This document shows positions 1 to 10,925 of a DNA stretch of 64,000 bases, one piece after another. The notes under the pieces were generated by a model that worked only from the letters and a program-made list of their open reading frames with translations, was not told the origin of the DNA and searched no databases. Location: NCBI RefSeq assembly GCF_001399975.1, contig NZ_LKBD01000010.1, positions 43,825-107,824 on the forward strand. Direction: 5' to 3'. A program made the position numbers and the translations under genes. The DNA is from Pseudoalteromonas sp. P1-9 (lineage in GTDB: Bacteria; Pseudomonadota; Gammaproteobacteria; Enterobacterales; Alteromonadaceae). The stretch's first letter is position 1. Each line of letters starts with the position of its first letter.

Positions 1-497
1 TTGTAATCTACATAGCGTAAATGTTCTGCTGCAGTGCCGTGACCTGGCAACAACACAGTACGCACATTGAATCCTTGCTGGTGGTAAAACGCGGATAAAT
101 CATGAAAACTATACGGCGAATCGGTTAAACCATGGATTAGCAGTACCACTTTATCACTATTTGCTTGTGTTAACTGATACGGCTTTACTAAATCAGTAAT
201 GGTTGGTGCGCTGATGTTTTGCTGATTTAAAACGTAGTTATTAACAGGGCAAGGTACATTTGCACGGGGGTTAAGCGCTGTTATTTGCTGCTCGGTTTGC
301 ACTAAATAATCTTCGAAATTAAGGTCGGATAAATCAACTACTTTAGCAACATCTGATTTAGCCAAAAACCGATAGCTACCCTCGCTAATTGAGTGGTTGA
401 TTAACTTAACGTCCGCACTTTGAGATAAGCAATTTGCAAAGCTATTGGCACTTATAAAAAATAGTAAAATGCCCAATGTTTTAAATACGTTACTCAT
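1..497 (-). CDS. Secreted alpha/beta hydrolase (partial, C-terminus beyond window edge)
   Basis: Only the first 165 codons are visible; the rest lies off the left edge. The ATG at 497 opens a hydrophobic signal peptide (about residues 1-22, ending near ANC). A long N-terminal segment follows, then the alpha/beta-hydrolase hallmarks: a beta strand with the oxyanion motif LLIHGLTDSP (about 119-128) and LLPGHG (about 149-154). These are typical of serine hydrolases of the lipase, monoacylglycerol lipase and S33 type. The nucleophile elbow GxSxG and the catalytic Asp and His would lie in the missing part, so activity cannot be judged. Substrate unknown; export to the periplasm or outside is inferred from the signal peptide. 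Confidence 0.75.
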   Translation of the reverse strand, partial: MSNVFKTLGILLFFISANSFANCLSQSADVKLINHSISEGSYRFLAKSDVAKVVDLSDLNFEDYLVQTEQQITALNPRANVPCPVNNYVLNQQNISAPTITDLVKPYQLTQANSDKVVLLIHGLTDSPYSFHDLSAFYHQQGFNVRTVLLPGHGTAAEHLRYVDY

Positions 498-625
498 CAA
501 ACCAACCTTTAAGTTTTTATTGGAATAACAAAATACTACCTCAATTTACAAGATAAGCTGATCTAAAATTATCTAATAACTTATACGAATGTAAGCAATG
601 CGTAGGAATACGCTTGGTGGAAACG

Positions 626-1216
626 TTAATAACGCTTAATAAACTCGAGCAAACGATTGTTTGCTGGCATTTCGTTATCGGTAATCAATTCAAGACCCGC
701 TTTTTCTGCTAGTTGGCAGATCCATTCAAAATCTCGAATACCGCGGGTGTGGTCTTTCACTTTTAACCATTGGTCAAACTCTGCATTTGACGATGATGTA
801 AACTCACCATGGTAGTTAAATGGGCCATAAATACACAGCGTGCCATTTTGCATTAAAAAGCGGTTCACTTTATCAAAAAACGCTTCAACAAGTTGAGGGC
901 TAACAATATGCAGGGTATTGGCGGTAAACATGCCATCGTATTGTGCTATTTGCCAAGGCTCTGCAATATCAAGCGCCAACGGCGGCAATAAGTTAGGTGC
1001 TGGAAAGGCATCAAGCCATGCCATCATACCTTGATGATTTGCCAACACATCACTGGTTTGCCAACTAAGGTGAGCAAGTGCAGGAGCAAAATACACCGCA
1101 TGTTGGCCACTGCCTGAACCTATCTCTAAAACACTGATTGCATTAGAAAATGCCGATTTAAGAATGGATAAAATCGGATCTTTATTATTCTCACAGGCTT
1201 TAGAGTAGGGCTGCAT
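626..1216 (-). CDS. DUF938-family SAM-dependent methyltransferase
   Basis: A 196-residue cytosolic protein with a class I methyltransferase motif I, VLEIGSGSGQHAVYFA (about 29-44), followed by the acidic strand-2 end and DGMFTANTLHIV, which fits motif IV. The overall pattern, including the N-terminal SKACENNKDPIL and the late motif NYHGEFTSSSN, matches the DUF938 family. Its substrate is not established as far as I know. The start lies 1 nt after the stop of the oligopeptidase B gene on the same strand, so the two are probably co-transcribed. No metabolic link between them is evident. Confidence 0.8.
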   Translation of the reverse strand: MQPYSKACENNKDPILSILKSAFSNAISVLEIGSGSGQHAVYFAPALAHLSWQTSDVLANHQGMMAWLDAFPAPNLLPPLALDIAEPWQIAQYDGMFTANTLHIVSPQLVEAFFDKVNRFLMQNGTLCIYGPFNYHGEFTSSSNAEFDQWLKVKDHTRGIRDFEWICQLAEKAGLELITDNEMPANNRLLEFIKRY

Positions 1217-1217
1217 A

Positions 1218-3293
1218 CTATTTCTCTGAAAGTAACGAAAGGAAGAAAGCGAGTACTAGCGCACGCTCTTTTAAGCTTTTAAAGCGTCCAGATGCGCCAC
1301 CATGACCACTGTCCATATCAGTTTTAAATAACAGTAAGTTATTATCTGTTTTGTATTCACGTAACTTGGCAACCCATTTCATTGGCTCCCAATACTGAAC
1401 TTGCGAGTCGTGAAAACCGGTTGTTACTAAAATATTCGGGTAGTCTTGCGCGCTAATATTATCGTATGGTGAATACGCTTTAATCCACTCATAGGCATCG
1501 CGTTCATTTGGGTTACCCCATTCATCGTATTCATTTGTTGTTAGTGGAATGCTTTCATCTAACATAGTGGTTAACACATCTAAGAAAGGTACTGTGCAAT
1601 CAATACCTAAATAAAGTTCTGGCGCTTGATTAACCACAGCGCCCATTAATAAACCACCAGCACTGCCGCCCGAAGCAAACACTTTATCTTTAGCACCGTA
1701 ACCACTTTCAACCAGCGCTCGTGTTACATCGATAAAATCATTAAAACTATTTTGCTTATGTTGCATTTTACCTTGCTCGTACCATTCGCGGCCAAGCATT
1801 TCAGAGCCTCGAACATGCGAGATAGCATAAACAAACCCTCTATCGAGCAAGCTTAGATTATGCGCTGAAAAGTTAGGATCGATGGTAATGCCATAAGCGC
1901 CATAACCATATTGGTACAGCGGATTTGTGCCATCTTGTTTAAACATGTCTTTGCGGTAAACCAGCGATACTGGAATATCGACACCATCGCGGCTAGTGAT
2001 CATCAAACGCTCAGCTTGATAATTAGCTGCATCAAAATCACCTAGTACTTTTTGTTGCTTAAGCAAGCGTTTTTCACCTGTGTTTAGGTCAAACTCAAAT
2101 AAGCTACTTGGGGTGGTTAAACTTGAATAGAAAATACGCGCAGTGTCGGTATCTGGCTCTGGGTTATCACCAATACCGGCAAAAAAGCATGGGTCGTCAA
2201 AGGCAAGGGCAAAGTGCTCCCCATTATTTGGGTAGATAACAAAACGAATTTGGCCCAATTCGCGCTCTGTCACGACTTTAAACTGAGTGAATAATTCAAC
2301 ACCTTCCACCAGAACATTAGTACGGTGCGCTACAAACGATTGCCACAGTGATTTGTCTTGAATAGTTTGCGCGGTAGCAGTAAAAATACAAAAGTTCTTC
2401 GCCTGCCAGTTGGAATAAATAACGTATTCGTCGCCCAACTTATCAATATCGTAAATATGGTTTTCTTCACGAGGAATTAAGCGTTTAAACTCGCCAAGTG
2501 GATTGTTAGCATCAAGCACTAAGCAATCGGTAGTTTCGGTAGCTGCAAGGTCTATCATCAGTAGGCTATCGTCACGGCTTTTGCCAAGCCCCATGTAAAA
2601 ACTGTGATCGTCTTCTTCATAAACCAGCACATCATCATTTTGTGATGTACCCAGCACATGACGGTAAACTTGATAGCCGAGCAGGGTTTGTAAGTCCTTC
2701 CTTACATAAAATACTGTTTTATTATCATTGGCCCAAATAATTTGGCCTTCAGTATTTTCAAGTACATCGTCTAAATAGGTATTTGAATCAATATACTTAA
2801 AACGTACAGTGTAAATGCGGCGGCTATCGGTATCTTCTGAATAGGCTAGTAATTCATCATTTGGGCTAATGCCAATTTCACCTAAGTCGTAAAACTCATG
2901 TTCACTAGCAAGCATATTAACATCTAATAATAGGGTTTTATTATCGCCAGTCGCGCTGGTGGCTCGGTAATGACGCGCATATTCTTCGTCGCCAGTAACT
3001 TCACTGTGATACCAATACTTGCCGTCTTTTACTGGTACGGTGCTGTCATCTTTTTCAATGCGGCCTTTAAGCTCTTCAAACAATTCGGTTTGCAGTGTTT
3101 CACTTGGTTTTAACACTGCATCGCAATAGTTATTTTCAGCAGTTAAGTGATCAAGCACGGCTTGGTCAGAGCGTGCGTCATCGCGCATCCAGTAGTAGTT
3201 GTCTATGCGTTCTTGATTGTGTGAACGAAGTGTTTTTGCTGTTTTAGTCGCAATTGGTGCACTAGCTGTACGGTCTAAACGTAAAGTTGTCAT
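1218..3293 (-). CDS. ptrB: Oligopeptidase B (S9A prolyl-oligopeptidase family)
   Basis: 691 residues, the usual length for the family. An N-terminal seven-bladed propeller (about 70-420) caps a C-terminal alpha/beta-hydrolase domain. The catalytic triad can be read directly: Ser544 in GGSAGG, Asp629 in FHDSQVQYWEP and His664 in DSGHGG. Oligopeptidase B cleaves short peptides after Arg or Lys in the cytoplasm; there is no signal peptide, as expected. It is the first gene of a two-gene minus-strand unit with the DUF938 methyltransferase and diverges from the secreted metalloprotease at 3466. The name rests on the strong similarity of the C-terminal domain, including SHVRGSEMLGREWYEQGK. Confidence 0.93.
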   Translation of the reverse strand: MTTLRLDRTASAPIATKTAKTLRSHNQERIDNYYWMRDDARSDQAVLDHLTAENNYCDAVLKPSETLQTELFEELKGRIEKDDSTVPVKDGKYWYHSEVTGDEEYARHYRATSATGDNKTLLLDVNMLASEHEFYDLGEIGISPNDELLAYSEDTDSRRIYTVRFKYIDSNTYLDDVLENTEGQIIWANDNKTVFYVRKDLQTLLGYQVYRHVLGTSQNDDVLVYEEDDHSFYMGLGKSRDDSLLMIDLAATETTDCLVLDANNPLGEFKRLIPREENHIYDIDKLGDEYVIYSNWQAKNFCIFTATAQTIQDKSLWQSFVAHRTNVLVEGVELFTQFKVVTERELGQIRFVIYPNNGEHFALAFDDPCFFAGIGDNPEPDTDTARIFYSSLTTPSSLFEFDLNTGEKRLLKQQKVLGDFDAANYQAERLMITSRDGVDIPVSLVYRKDMFKQDGTNPLYQYGYGAYGITIDPNFSAHNLSLLDRGFVYAISHVRGSEMLGREWYEQGKMQHKQNSFNDFIDVTRALVESGYGAKDKVFASGGSAGGLLMGAVVNQAPELYLGIDCTVPFLDVLTTMLDESIPLTTNEYDEWGNPNERDAYEWIKAYSPYDNISAQDYPNILVTTGFHDSQVQYWEPMKWVAKLREYKTDNNLLLFKTDMDSGHGGASGRFKSLKERALVLAFFLSLLSEK

Positions 3294-3465
3294 GGAGTGA
3301 GCAGAAAACCCAAAATATTAGCGTTAGTAATAGCCGCAGTTTAGCAAAATTAAGCATCGTTAACATTAAGTTACTTTTTACGTTTTAAATCCATTTTTGC
3401 TTTGGGTAGACTCATTTATTGATAAAAACAAAAAATTTCACTTTAAAGGTCCCAAGGGAAACACA

Positions 3466-5985
3466 ATGAAATTAAAGCTACTTACACTTGCTGTAGCACT
3501 AAGCTTCGCCACCAGTGGCGCAGCAATGGCAAAAGACGACAAGAAAAAAGACGAAAAGAAAGATAAAACACTCGCAGAAATGCTTGAGAAAAAAACCGCT
3601 TCTGAAGGGTTATTTAATCTTTATCAAGATAAGAAAACCGGCGAAACCATGATGGTGATTAGTGAGGTAAACTTAAACAAACCTTACGTTTACTTTGCAC
3701 ATACGGTTGACGGTGTAATTGATGCAGGCCACGTACGTGGCTCTTACCGCGAAACCAAATTAATTGAGTTCCGCCGCCACTTTGATCGCATTGATATTAT
3801 AAGCAAAACACCACGCTATAAGTTTGATCCTAATAATGCAATTGCCAAAGCAAGCGATGCAAATATCAGTGAAGCTGTATTAGCTAGCTTAAAAATTGAA
3901 AAAGAAGAAGACGGTAAGTTTGCACTTAAAGTAGATAAACTGTTCAAGAGTGAAGCACTGCATAAGGTATCTCCTTGGAAACGCGCTGGTGATAAAAACG
4001 CTAAAAAGCGTTTTAACCCAGGTAAGCTAGACGACAAAAAATCGCGTATTCTTAGTAACCGTAATTACACAAACAACTTAGATGTCGTTGTTGATTATGT
4101 ATTTAAAAATGCCAACCCAAGCGTGCGTGGTACAAAATCGGTAACCGACCCACGAACTGTATCGGTAAAAGTGCAGCACTCATTTATTGAGTTGCCACAA
4201 AACGATTACCAACCGCGTAAAGATGATTCACGCGTTGGCTACTTTGGTCAGCAATTTGATGATATGACGACTAGCGACTGGGCGCCATATCAAGATTACA
4301 TTAACCGTTGGAATCTCGTTAAGAAAGACCCTAATGCCGCAATTTCTGAGCCTGTTAAGCCGATTACTTGGTGGATTGAAAATACCACACCTGTTGAGTG
4401 GCGCGAAACGGTAAAAGAGGGCGTATTAGCATGGAACTTAGCATTTGAAAAAGCGGGTTTTAAAAACGCCATTGAAGTAAAAGTACAGCCGGACGATGCA
4501 GAGTGGGACGCAGGCGACATTAACTACAACGTATTACGTTGGACTTCTTCACCACGTCCTCCATTTGGCGGTTACGGCCCATCACTTGCAAACCCACTAA
4601 CAGGCCAAATTTTAGGTTCTGACATCATGCTTGAATACGTGTTTATGAAAAACCGTTGGATGATGGACAGCTTATACAGCCAAGCGGCATCATCAAGCGC
4701 TCACAACCATGAGATAGCAAGTCAAGAAGGGCTGCATTGCAGCCAAGGTCATGAATTACAACAAGGCATGATGTTAGCTAACTCACTAGCAACAACCGAT
4801 ATCGAGAAGAAAGAAATTTTAGAGCAAGGCTTAAAAATGCTTATTCTTCACGAAGTTGGCCATACGCTTGGTCTTAACCACAATATGAAAGCGTCTATTT
4901 TGTGGAACGAAAAAGAAGTTCATGACAAAGCTAAAACGCAAGGTATTTTAACCGGTTCAGTAATGGACTATACGCCAGCTAACATTGCACCAAAAGGCAT
5001 GACCCAAGGCGATTACTTCCAAGATAAGCCAGGCCCTTACGATGATTGGGCAATTGAGTATGGTTACTCACAAGGTTTAACTGATGCTGCGGCAGAAGCA
5101 GCGCGTTTAGAATCAATTTTAAAACGCTCTAGCGAACACGGTTTAGCATTTGGTAATGATGCCGATGATATGCGCGCACCAGGTCGACATATCGACCCAC
5201 GCGTAATGATTGGCGATATGTCATCAAACGCAGTGGCATATGCCAAAGATCGTATGGAATTAGTAAACCAAACATTCGGTAAACTTGAGCAAACAGCGCT
5301 AAATGACGGTGAGTCATATCAAGAGCTGCTGATCAAAGCAAATATGCTATTTGGTCAATACCGCGCTCAAGCAGGCGTTGTATCACGTTACATTGGCGGT
5401 GTTTATGTTGAGCGTGACAATGTTGGTAGCAATACACAACCTTACACGCCGGTGCCACTTGCTAAACAAAAAGAGGCGATGAACGTACTAACTGATCTCG
5501 TATTTGCACCAGATACGTTATCAGCAATGGAACCTCTGCTTAACAAGATGCAACACCAGCGTCGCGGCTTTAGTCATTATGGTAAAAACGAAGATCCTAA
5601 GTACCACGCTATGGTACTTCGCATGCAAAAGAATGTATTAGCTCAGCTATTACATCCAAATGTAATGACGCGTATTTCGGATACCACAAAATACGGTAAC
5701 GAATACGATGTGAATAGCTTCTTAAATGACTTAACCGCTGCCGTTTTTGTTGATGCAAAGTCAGCGTCATCAGTAAGCCACAACGTACAAACTGAATATG
5801 TGCAGTCGTTAATTAAGATTGCGGGTATCAACAAACCGTCAAAGCACGATAACTTGGCAAAAGCAGCTGCATTTAAGCAACTACAAGATATTCAAGGTGC
5901 AAGCCTATCTTGGGGCGCTTCAGATGCTGCGAAAGCACAAAAAGCCTATATTGATATGCTAATTGAGAAAGCATTAAAAGCGTAA
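3466..5985 (+). CDS. Large secreted zinc metalloprotease (DUF5117/DUF4953 type)
   Basis: 839 residues from the ATG at 3466, preceded by AAGGGAAAC as ribosome binding site. An upstream in-frame ATG at 3397 would put a charged tail before the signal peptide and is less likely. The signal peptide (about 1-22, ending AMA) is followed by a Lys/Asp-rich segment. The extended zincin motif HEVGHTLGLNH (462-472) supplies three His ligands and the catalytic Glu463. A later SVMDYTP fits the Met-turn. This combination matches the large bacterial zinc-dependent metalloproteases annotated with DUF5117 and DUF4953, whose substrates are mostly unknown. A strong terminator follows, so it appears to be a single-gene unit. 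Confidence 0.85.
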   Translation: MKLKLLTLAVALSFATSGAAMAKDDKKKDEKKDKTLAEMLEKKTASEGLFNLYQDKKTGETMMVISEVNLNKPYVYFAHTVDGVIDAGHVRGSYRETKLIEFRRHFDRIDIISKTPRYKFDPNNAIAKASDANISEAVLASLKIEKEEDGKFALKVDKLFKSEALHKVSPWKRAGDKNAKKRFNPGKLDDKKSRILSNRNYTNNLDVVVDYVFKNANPSVRGTKSVTDPRTVSVKVQHSFIELPQNDYQPRKDDSRVGYFGQQFDDMTTSDWAPYQDYINRWNLVKKDPNAAISEPVKPITWWIENTTPVEWRETVKEGVLAWNLAFEKAGFKNAIEVKVQPDDAEWDAGDINYNVLRWTSSPRPPFGGYGPSLANPLTGQILGSDIMLEYVFMKNRWMMDSLYSQAASSSAHNHEIASQEGLHCSQGHELQQGMMLANSLATTDIEKKEILEQGLKMLILHEVGHTLGLNHNMKASILWNEKEVHDKAKTQGILTGSVMDYTPANIAPKGMTQGDYFQDKPGPYDDWAIEYGYSQGLTDAAAEAARLESILKRSSEHGLAFGNDADDMRAPGRHIDPRVMIGDMSSNAVAYAKDRMELVNQTFGKLEQTALNDGESYQELLIKANMLFGQYRAQAGVVSRYIGGVYVERDNVGSNTQPYTPVPLAKQKEAMNVLTDLVFAPDTLSAMEPLLNKMQHQRRGFSHYGKNEDPKYHAMVLRMQKNVLAQLLHPNVMTRISDTTKYGNEYDVNSFLNDLTAAVFVDAKSASSVSHNVQTEYVQSLIKIAGINKPSKHDNLAKAAAFKQLQDIQGASLSWGASDAAKAQKAYIDMLIEKALKA

Positions 5986-6020
5986 TTAATATCGCTAAGC
6001 TATTTTAACTAAAACGTTGA

Positions 6021-6050
6021 AAGCCGAACATTTATTGTTCGGCTTTTTTA
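6021..6050 (+). terminator. Rho-independent terminator after the metalloprotease gene
   Basis: An 8-bp stem GCCGAACA / TGTTCGGC with a 5-nt loop, followed by a run of T, lies 36 nt after the metalloprotease stop codon. Confidence 0.85.
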
Positions 6051-6092
6051 TTGTATTGTACTAGCTGGACTTATTATCAAAGGATATGATTT

Positions 6093-6494
6093 ATGAAAAA
6101 AGCGATTTTAGTTTCACTTACACTGATACTAGGTGCATGTAACTCAACTGAAAAAGTAAGTGAGCCTTACTTCACACAAGCTCCTATACAAGTAGAGCAA
6201 ACTGAAGTAAAGAAATACTGGGTATTTCAACCGCAAAAACCAAAAAAATTCCATGGTAAGCGCCCCTCTTGGATGCCGGATCAACCTGGAATGATGACAT
6301 ATAAGCTAGTCATCGATTCAAACGGTAACGAAGTTACAAAAGAGCTGATTTCAACTACACCAAGTAATTGGATGACACAGCAACAACTAACAGACATGCC
6401 AAAAATGACTTATAAGCCAAGTGACCAAAATACTAACCGAGTGCCTGTTAAGGTAGTAATGCAGCTAGCACTGGGAATTACACGCAATAAATAG
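6093..6494 (+). CDS. Small lipoprotein with TonB-C-terminal-like fold
   Basis: 133 residues with a lipoprotein signal peptide and lipobox LGAC (Cys16). After the acylated Cys comes a short linker, then a region with GMMTYKLVIDSNGNEVTKELISTTP and a closing VPVKVVMQLAL. That pattern resembles the C-terminal domain of TonB-like proteins (strand, DxxGxV turn, strand). There is no transmembrane anchor or proline-rich spacer as in true TonB, so it is probably a periplasmic lipoprotein borrowing the fold. The similarity is by eye and the function unknown. It has terminators on both sides and so its own transcript. Confidence 0.6.
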   Translation: MKKAILVSLTLILGACNSTEKVSEPYFTQAPIQVEQTEVKKYWVFQPQKPKKFHGKRPSWMPDQPGMMTYKLVIDSNGNEVTKELISTTPSNWMTQQQLTDMPKMTYKPSDQNTNRVPVKVVMQLALGITRNK

Positions 6495-6509
6495 AAATCA
6501 TATACAACA

Positions 6510-6537
6510 AAAAACCGAGGATTAACCTCGGTTTTTA
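6510..6537. terminator. Bidirectional terminator between the lipoprotein gene and nadE
   Basis: A 10-bp stem AAAACCGAGG / CCTCGGTTTT with loop ATTAA and T/A runs on both sides can stop transcription from both the plus-strand lipoprotein gene and the minus-strand nadE. Confidence 0.85.
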
Positions 6538-6557
6538 TATCATAACGTTGTTAAGTA

Positions 6558-7388
6558 TTAATCATAGACCGTAGGGATCGGCTGGCGCTTATGCTGGGTA
6601 CGTAAATAAATTGCAATCAGCTTTTCTTCAACTTCTTTTGATACGTCTTTACCTTCTAAGAAATCATCAATTTGATCATAGCTCACACCGAGTGCATCTT
6701 CATCAGCAAGGCCAGGGCGATCACACTCTAAATCAGCAGTTGGCGTTTTGGTTACCAGTAATTCTGGCGCACCTAAGGTTTTAGCGAGCAATCGAACTTG
6801 ACGCTTAGAAAGACCAAACAATGGCGCTAAGTCACAGGCACCATCGCCAAACTTAGTATAAAAGCCAGTAATGTTCTCAGCGCTGTGATCCGTACCAACC
6901 ACTAAGCCTTGCGTTAATCCTGCAATTTCATATTGCGCTATCATGCGCTGACGCGCCTTTACATTACCTTTGGTAAAATCGATAGCACTTTGTGCTGGTG
7001 GCTCAATTGCTGCTGCTTCAAGCGCTGCTAGAGCTTCTGAATGCATACCATCGGTTGCAGGCTTAATATTTACAGTGACGCGCTTTGATGGTTGAATAAA
7101 ATCCACTGCCAATTGCGCTTCATCTTCGTCGGCTTGCACACCGTAAGGTAAGCGCATTGCAATAAACTGATATTTATCTGTAGCTTGCTCGTTATTAAGC
7201 TCATCAACGGCTAATTGACAAAGCTTACCACAAGTAGACGAATCAACACCGCCAGAGATACCTAGCACTAGACTACGCGTACCAGATTCCACCAGCTTAC
7301 CTTTAATAAAAGCGACTCGACGGGTAATTTCTGCTTGAGGATCGATTGAAGGCAATACCTTCATTTCAGCCATGATTTCAGCGCGCAC
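6558..7388 (-). CDS. nadE: NH3-dependent NAD+ synthetase
   Basis: 276 residues, close to E. coli NadE (275). The enzyme adenylates and amidates deamido-NAD+ to NAD+. The ATP pyrophosphatase P-loop SGGVDSS is at 45-51. [31 protein letters not shown] sequence and the C-terminal KRQPIP are family hallmarks. No glutaminase domain is present, so it uses free ammonia. The start is a GTG at 7388 with AGGAGA about 6 nt upstream. The gene lies 15 nt after yceH on the same strand and is closed by the terminator at 6510-6537. Confidence 0.95.
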   Translation of the reverse strand: MRAEIMAEMKVLPSIDPQAEITRRVAFIKGKLVESGTRSLVLGISGGVDSSTCGKLCQLAVDELNNEQATDKYQFIAMRLPYGVQADEDEAQLAVDFIQPSKRVTVNIKPATDGMHSEALAALEAAAIEPPAQSAIDFTKGNVKARQRMIAQYEIAGLTQGLVVGTDHSAENITGFYTKFGDGACDLAPLFGLSKRQVRLLAKTLGAPELLVTKTPTADLECDRPGLADEDALGVSYDQIDDFLEGKDVSKEVEEKLIAIYLRTQHKRQPIPTVYD

Positions 7389-7403
7389 TGGTTATCTCCT
7401 GTG

Positions 7404-8051
7404 TTATAAACCTAGATGTGATTTAATTTCTGCAAGTTCGCTGCGTAATTCAGCAACTTCTAATCTTAATTGTGCCACTTCATCACTTTGATGGCTAGTT
7501 GCAACAGCCGGTTGCGCATTCGAATTCATCGCTTTAAGTTCTGATATATCCACATCACCGAATAAATGCATAAAGCGCGATTCACGCTTGCCAGGCTCAC
7601 GCTCTAGTTTCACAACATAATCCTGCTCTACTAAATCATTTAAAGCACTTTCCACTTCAGTCACATTGCTAAAGTCTGCTAATCGATTTGAACGTGTTCT
7701 CAGTTCACCGGGTGTTTGTGCGCCACGGACAAGCATTAGGCAAATAATGGCCTTTTGCTGATCGGATACCTTTATTGAACCAAATTCTGTATTACAAAAA
7801 CGATGCGCATATTTATTTACACGACCTGAAAGCCCTTCATCAACAGTCACTAAGCGCTTTGTTATAAGCGAATCTAAACCATCTTGTACTTCTGACTCTG
7901 ATAAATCTAATACAGGATCTCGATTAGACTTTTGATTGCATGCGTTAGTGAGCCCATTGAGCGAAAGAGGGTACTGATCTGGTGTGGTTTGTTGTTTTTC
8001 CAGTAAGCAGCCAATAATGCGTTGCTCAACTAATGATAAATTTAAGTCCAT
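7404..8051 (-). CDS. yceH: YceH-like DUF480 protein
   Basis: 215 residues. Two winged-helix-like segments can be recognised: LSLVEQRIIGCLLEKQQTTPDQYPLSLN (start) and AIICLMLVRGAQTPGELRTRSNR (about 84-106), the signature of the DUF480 family. A C-terminal coiled coil (about 190-213, QLRLEVAELRSELAEIK) follows. The molecular role of the family is unknown as far as I know; the winged helices suggest nucleic-acid or protein binding. It is transcribed together with nadE, 15 nt downstream. Confidence 0.85.
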   Translation of the reverse strand: MDLNLSLVEQRIIGCLLEKQQTTPDQYPLSLNGLTNACNQKSNRDPVLDLSESEVQDGLDSLITKRLVTVDEGLSGRVNKYAHRFCNTEFGSIKVSDQQKAIICLMLVRGAQTPGELRTRSNRLADFSNVTEVESALNDLVEQDYVVKLEREPGKRESRFMHLFGDVDISELKAMNSNAQPAVATSHQSDEVAQLRLEVAELRSELAEIKSHLGL

Positions 8052-8207
8052 GAATATCCTCTTTCATCTAAAATTAACATGATACATTTAATGCATTTCA
8101 ACCAATAATAAAAGCAGTTATCGTATTAAAATTATTATATTGAATTCTAGCTGACTGAAATATAAACTGTTTAGCCCAAAGAAATGAAATTTATTAATGG
8201 AATAATA

Positions 8208-8861
8208 ATGCATATAAAAAAGACCCTTCTCGCAATATCACTGCTAACACTGATCACCGCATGTGGCAGTGATAATGAATCAAATTCCGAACCAGAAATT
8301 GGTAATTGGACTGTTACTACGCAATTTAATTGGGGCGATGAGTTCAACGAAACATTGCCAACAACAATTAATCCTAATGTTTCCGATCCTGATGGAGATG
8401 CCTTAACGTATCAATGGCGACTACTTAGCGAGAGCGACAAAGTAACGCTTACTAACACAAGCGCTGCAACACTTAGTTTCGATTACCCAATGTCTACCTC
8501 GGAAGACGTGTATAACTTAGCATTTGAATTAACTGTTACAGATGAAAAAGGTGCTTCTGTCAGTGATACCTTTGAAAAAGATTTTAATGACTATGTATAT
8601 CTAGCTCTGCCTAATGATGTAATCGCCACTGTAGGGCAAAATGTAACGATTACTCCTGAGATGTTTGGCAGGTTAAGCTATATCAGCCATTACCAATGGC
8701 AGGTGAGTTCTGAACACGACATAGAATTAATTGGTGCAGATACAAACCAAGTATCATTTATTACCCCTCACTCTGGGACACCAATTTCCTTGTCACTTAC
8801 GGCGACTCATATTAACGGTCACGATGAAGTACATCTGATGGAAATACCGATCACTCAATAG
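8208..8861 (+). CDS. Lipoprotein with PKD/Ig-like repeats
   Basis: 217 residues from the ATG at 8208. An ATG 24 nt upstream would delay the signal peptide and is less likely. The lipobox is LITAC (Cys19). The mature protein looks all-beta: VSDPDGDALTYQWRLLS and the later ATVGQNVTITPEMFG ... YQWQV resemble Ig-like or PKD-type domains found in surface proteins of marine gammaproteobacteria, here about two copies. No catalytic motif is seen. It is probably an outer-membrane-anchored structural or binding protein of unknown role. It stands alone between yceH and the convergent atp operon. Confidence 0.6.
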   Translation: MHIKKTLLAISLLTLITACGSDNESNSEPEIGNWTVTTQFNWGDEFNETLPTTINPNVSDPDGDALTYQWRLLSESDKVTLTNTSAATLSFDYPMSTSEDVYNLAFELTVTDEKGASVSDTFEKDFNDYVYLALPNDVIATVGQNVTITPEMFGRLSYISHYQWQVSSEHDIELIGADTNQVSFITPHSGTPISLSLTATHINGHDEVHLMEIPITQ

Positions 8862-9030
8862 CTAAAAAGAATATAAACCCCCATCCCAGATGTGGGTTTT
8901 CTTAACCCTCTGAAACTTCCATTTCAAAGTTTAAATAGTAAATAAGCAAAGACAGAAATCCAGCCTACTGACGAACGGGTTCTTTTTATCTCTCAAAAAT
9001 TCGTTCACAAAAGTTTAAATAATCGAAAAC

Positions 9031-9058
9031 AAAAAACCCGCCAATTGGCGGGTTTTTT
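9031..9058. terminator. Terminator of the atp operon (bidirectional)
   Basis: A stem AAAAAACCCGCC / GGCGGGTTTTTT with a 4-nt loop lies 22 nt past the atpC stop. A/T runs on both sides also let it stop plus-strand readthrough from the 8208 gene. Confidence 0.92.
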
Positions 9059-9079
9059 ACTAAACCATGTGAGGTTTGA

Positions 9080-9496
9080 TTACTTCTTACGAGACTGAAG
9101 TACTTTGATCTGCGCAATCGCTTTTGAAAGCTCAATTGCCGCTTCAGCATAGTTGAAGTCTGCAGCAGATGCGTTCGCCATATGCTCTTCAGCTTGACGC
9201 TTCGCTTCTAACGCAGTTGCTTCATCTAAGTCTTCTGCACGTGTTGCAACATCAGCAAGAACAGTTACAGTGCCAGGTTGTACTTCTAACGTACCACCTG
9301 CGATGTAAATCATTTCTTCTTCGCCGTGCTGCTTAACAAAGTTAACCATACCAGGCTTTAGGGGTGTTAGTAGTGGTGCGTGGCCGTGTAAAATACCTAG
9401 CTCACCTTCACTACCAGTTACTTGAAGTGATTCAACGCGACCAGAGAAAATTGTCTCTTCTGCGCTTACTACGTCAAGATGTATAGTCATTGCCAT
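9080..9496 (-). CDS. atpC: F1Fo ATP synthase epsilon subunit
   Basis: 138 residues, matching E. coli AtpC (139). The epsilon subunit is part of the central stalk and regulates F1 ATPase activity. The N-terminal beta-sandwich (about 1-86) contains [22 protein letters not shown], the family signature. The C-terminal helical hairpin (about 90-136) carries [27 protein letters not shown] in part. It is the last gene of the atp operon, 13 nt after atpD, with a strong terminator behind it. Confidence 0.97.
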   Translation of the reverse strand: MAMTIHLDVVSAEETIFSGRVESLQVTGSEGELGILHGHAPLLTPLKPGMVNFVKQHGEEEMIYIAGGTLEVQPGTVTVLADVATRAEDLDEATALEAKRQAEEHMANASAADFNYAEAAIELSKAIAQIKVLQSRKK

Positions 9497-9509
9497 AACA
9501 GCCCCCTAA

Positions 9510-10925
<1,416 letters not shown>

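Noticed and set aside
3397..3465. Upstream ATG for the metalloprotease
   Set aside because: It would place a charged 23-residue tail before a clean signal peptide; the internal ATG has the better ribosome site.
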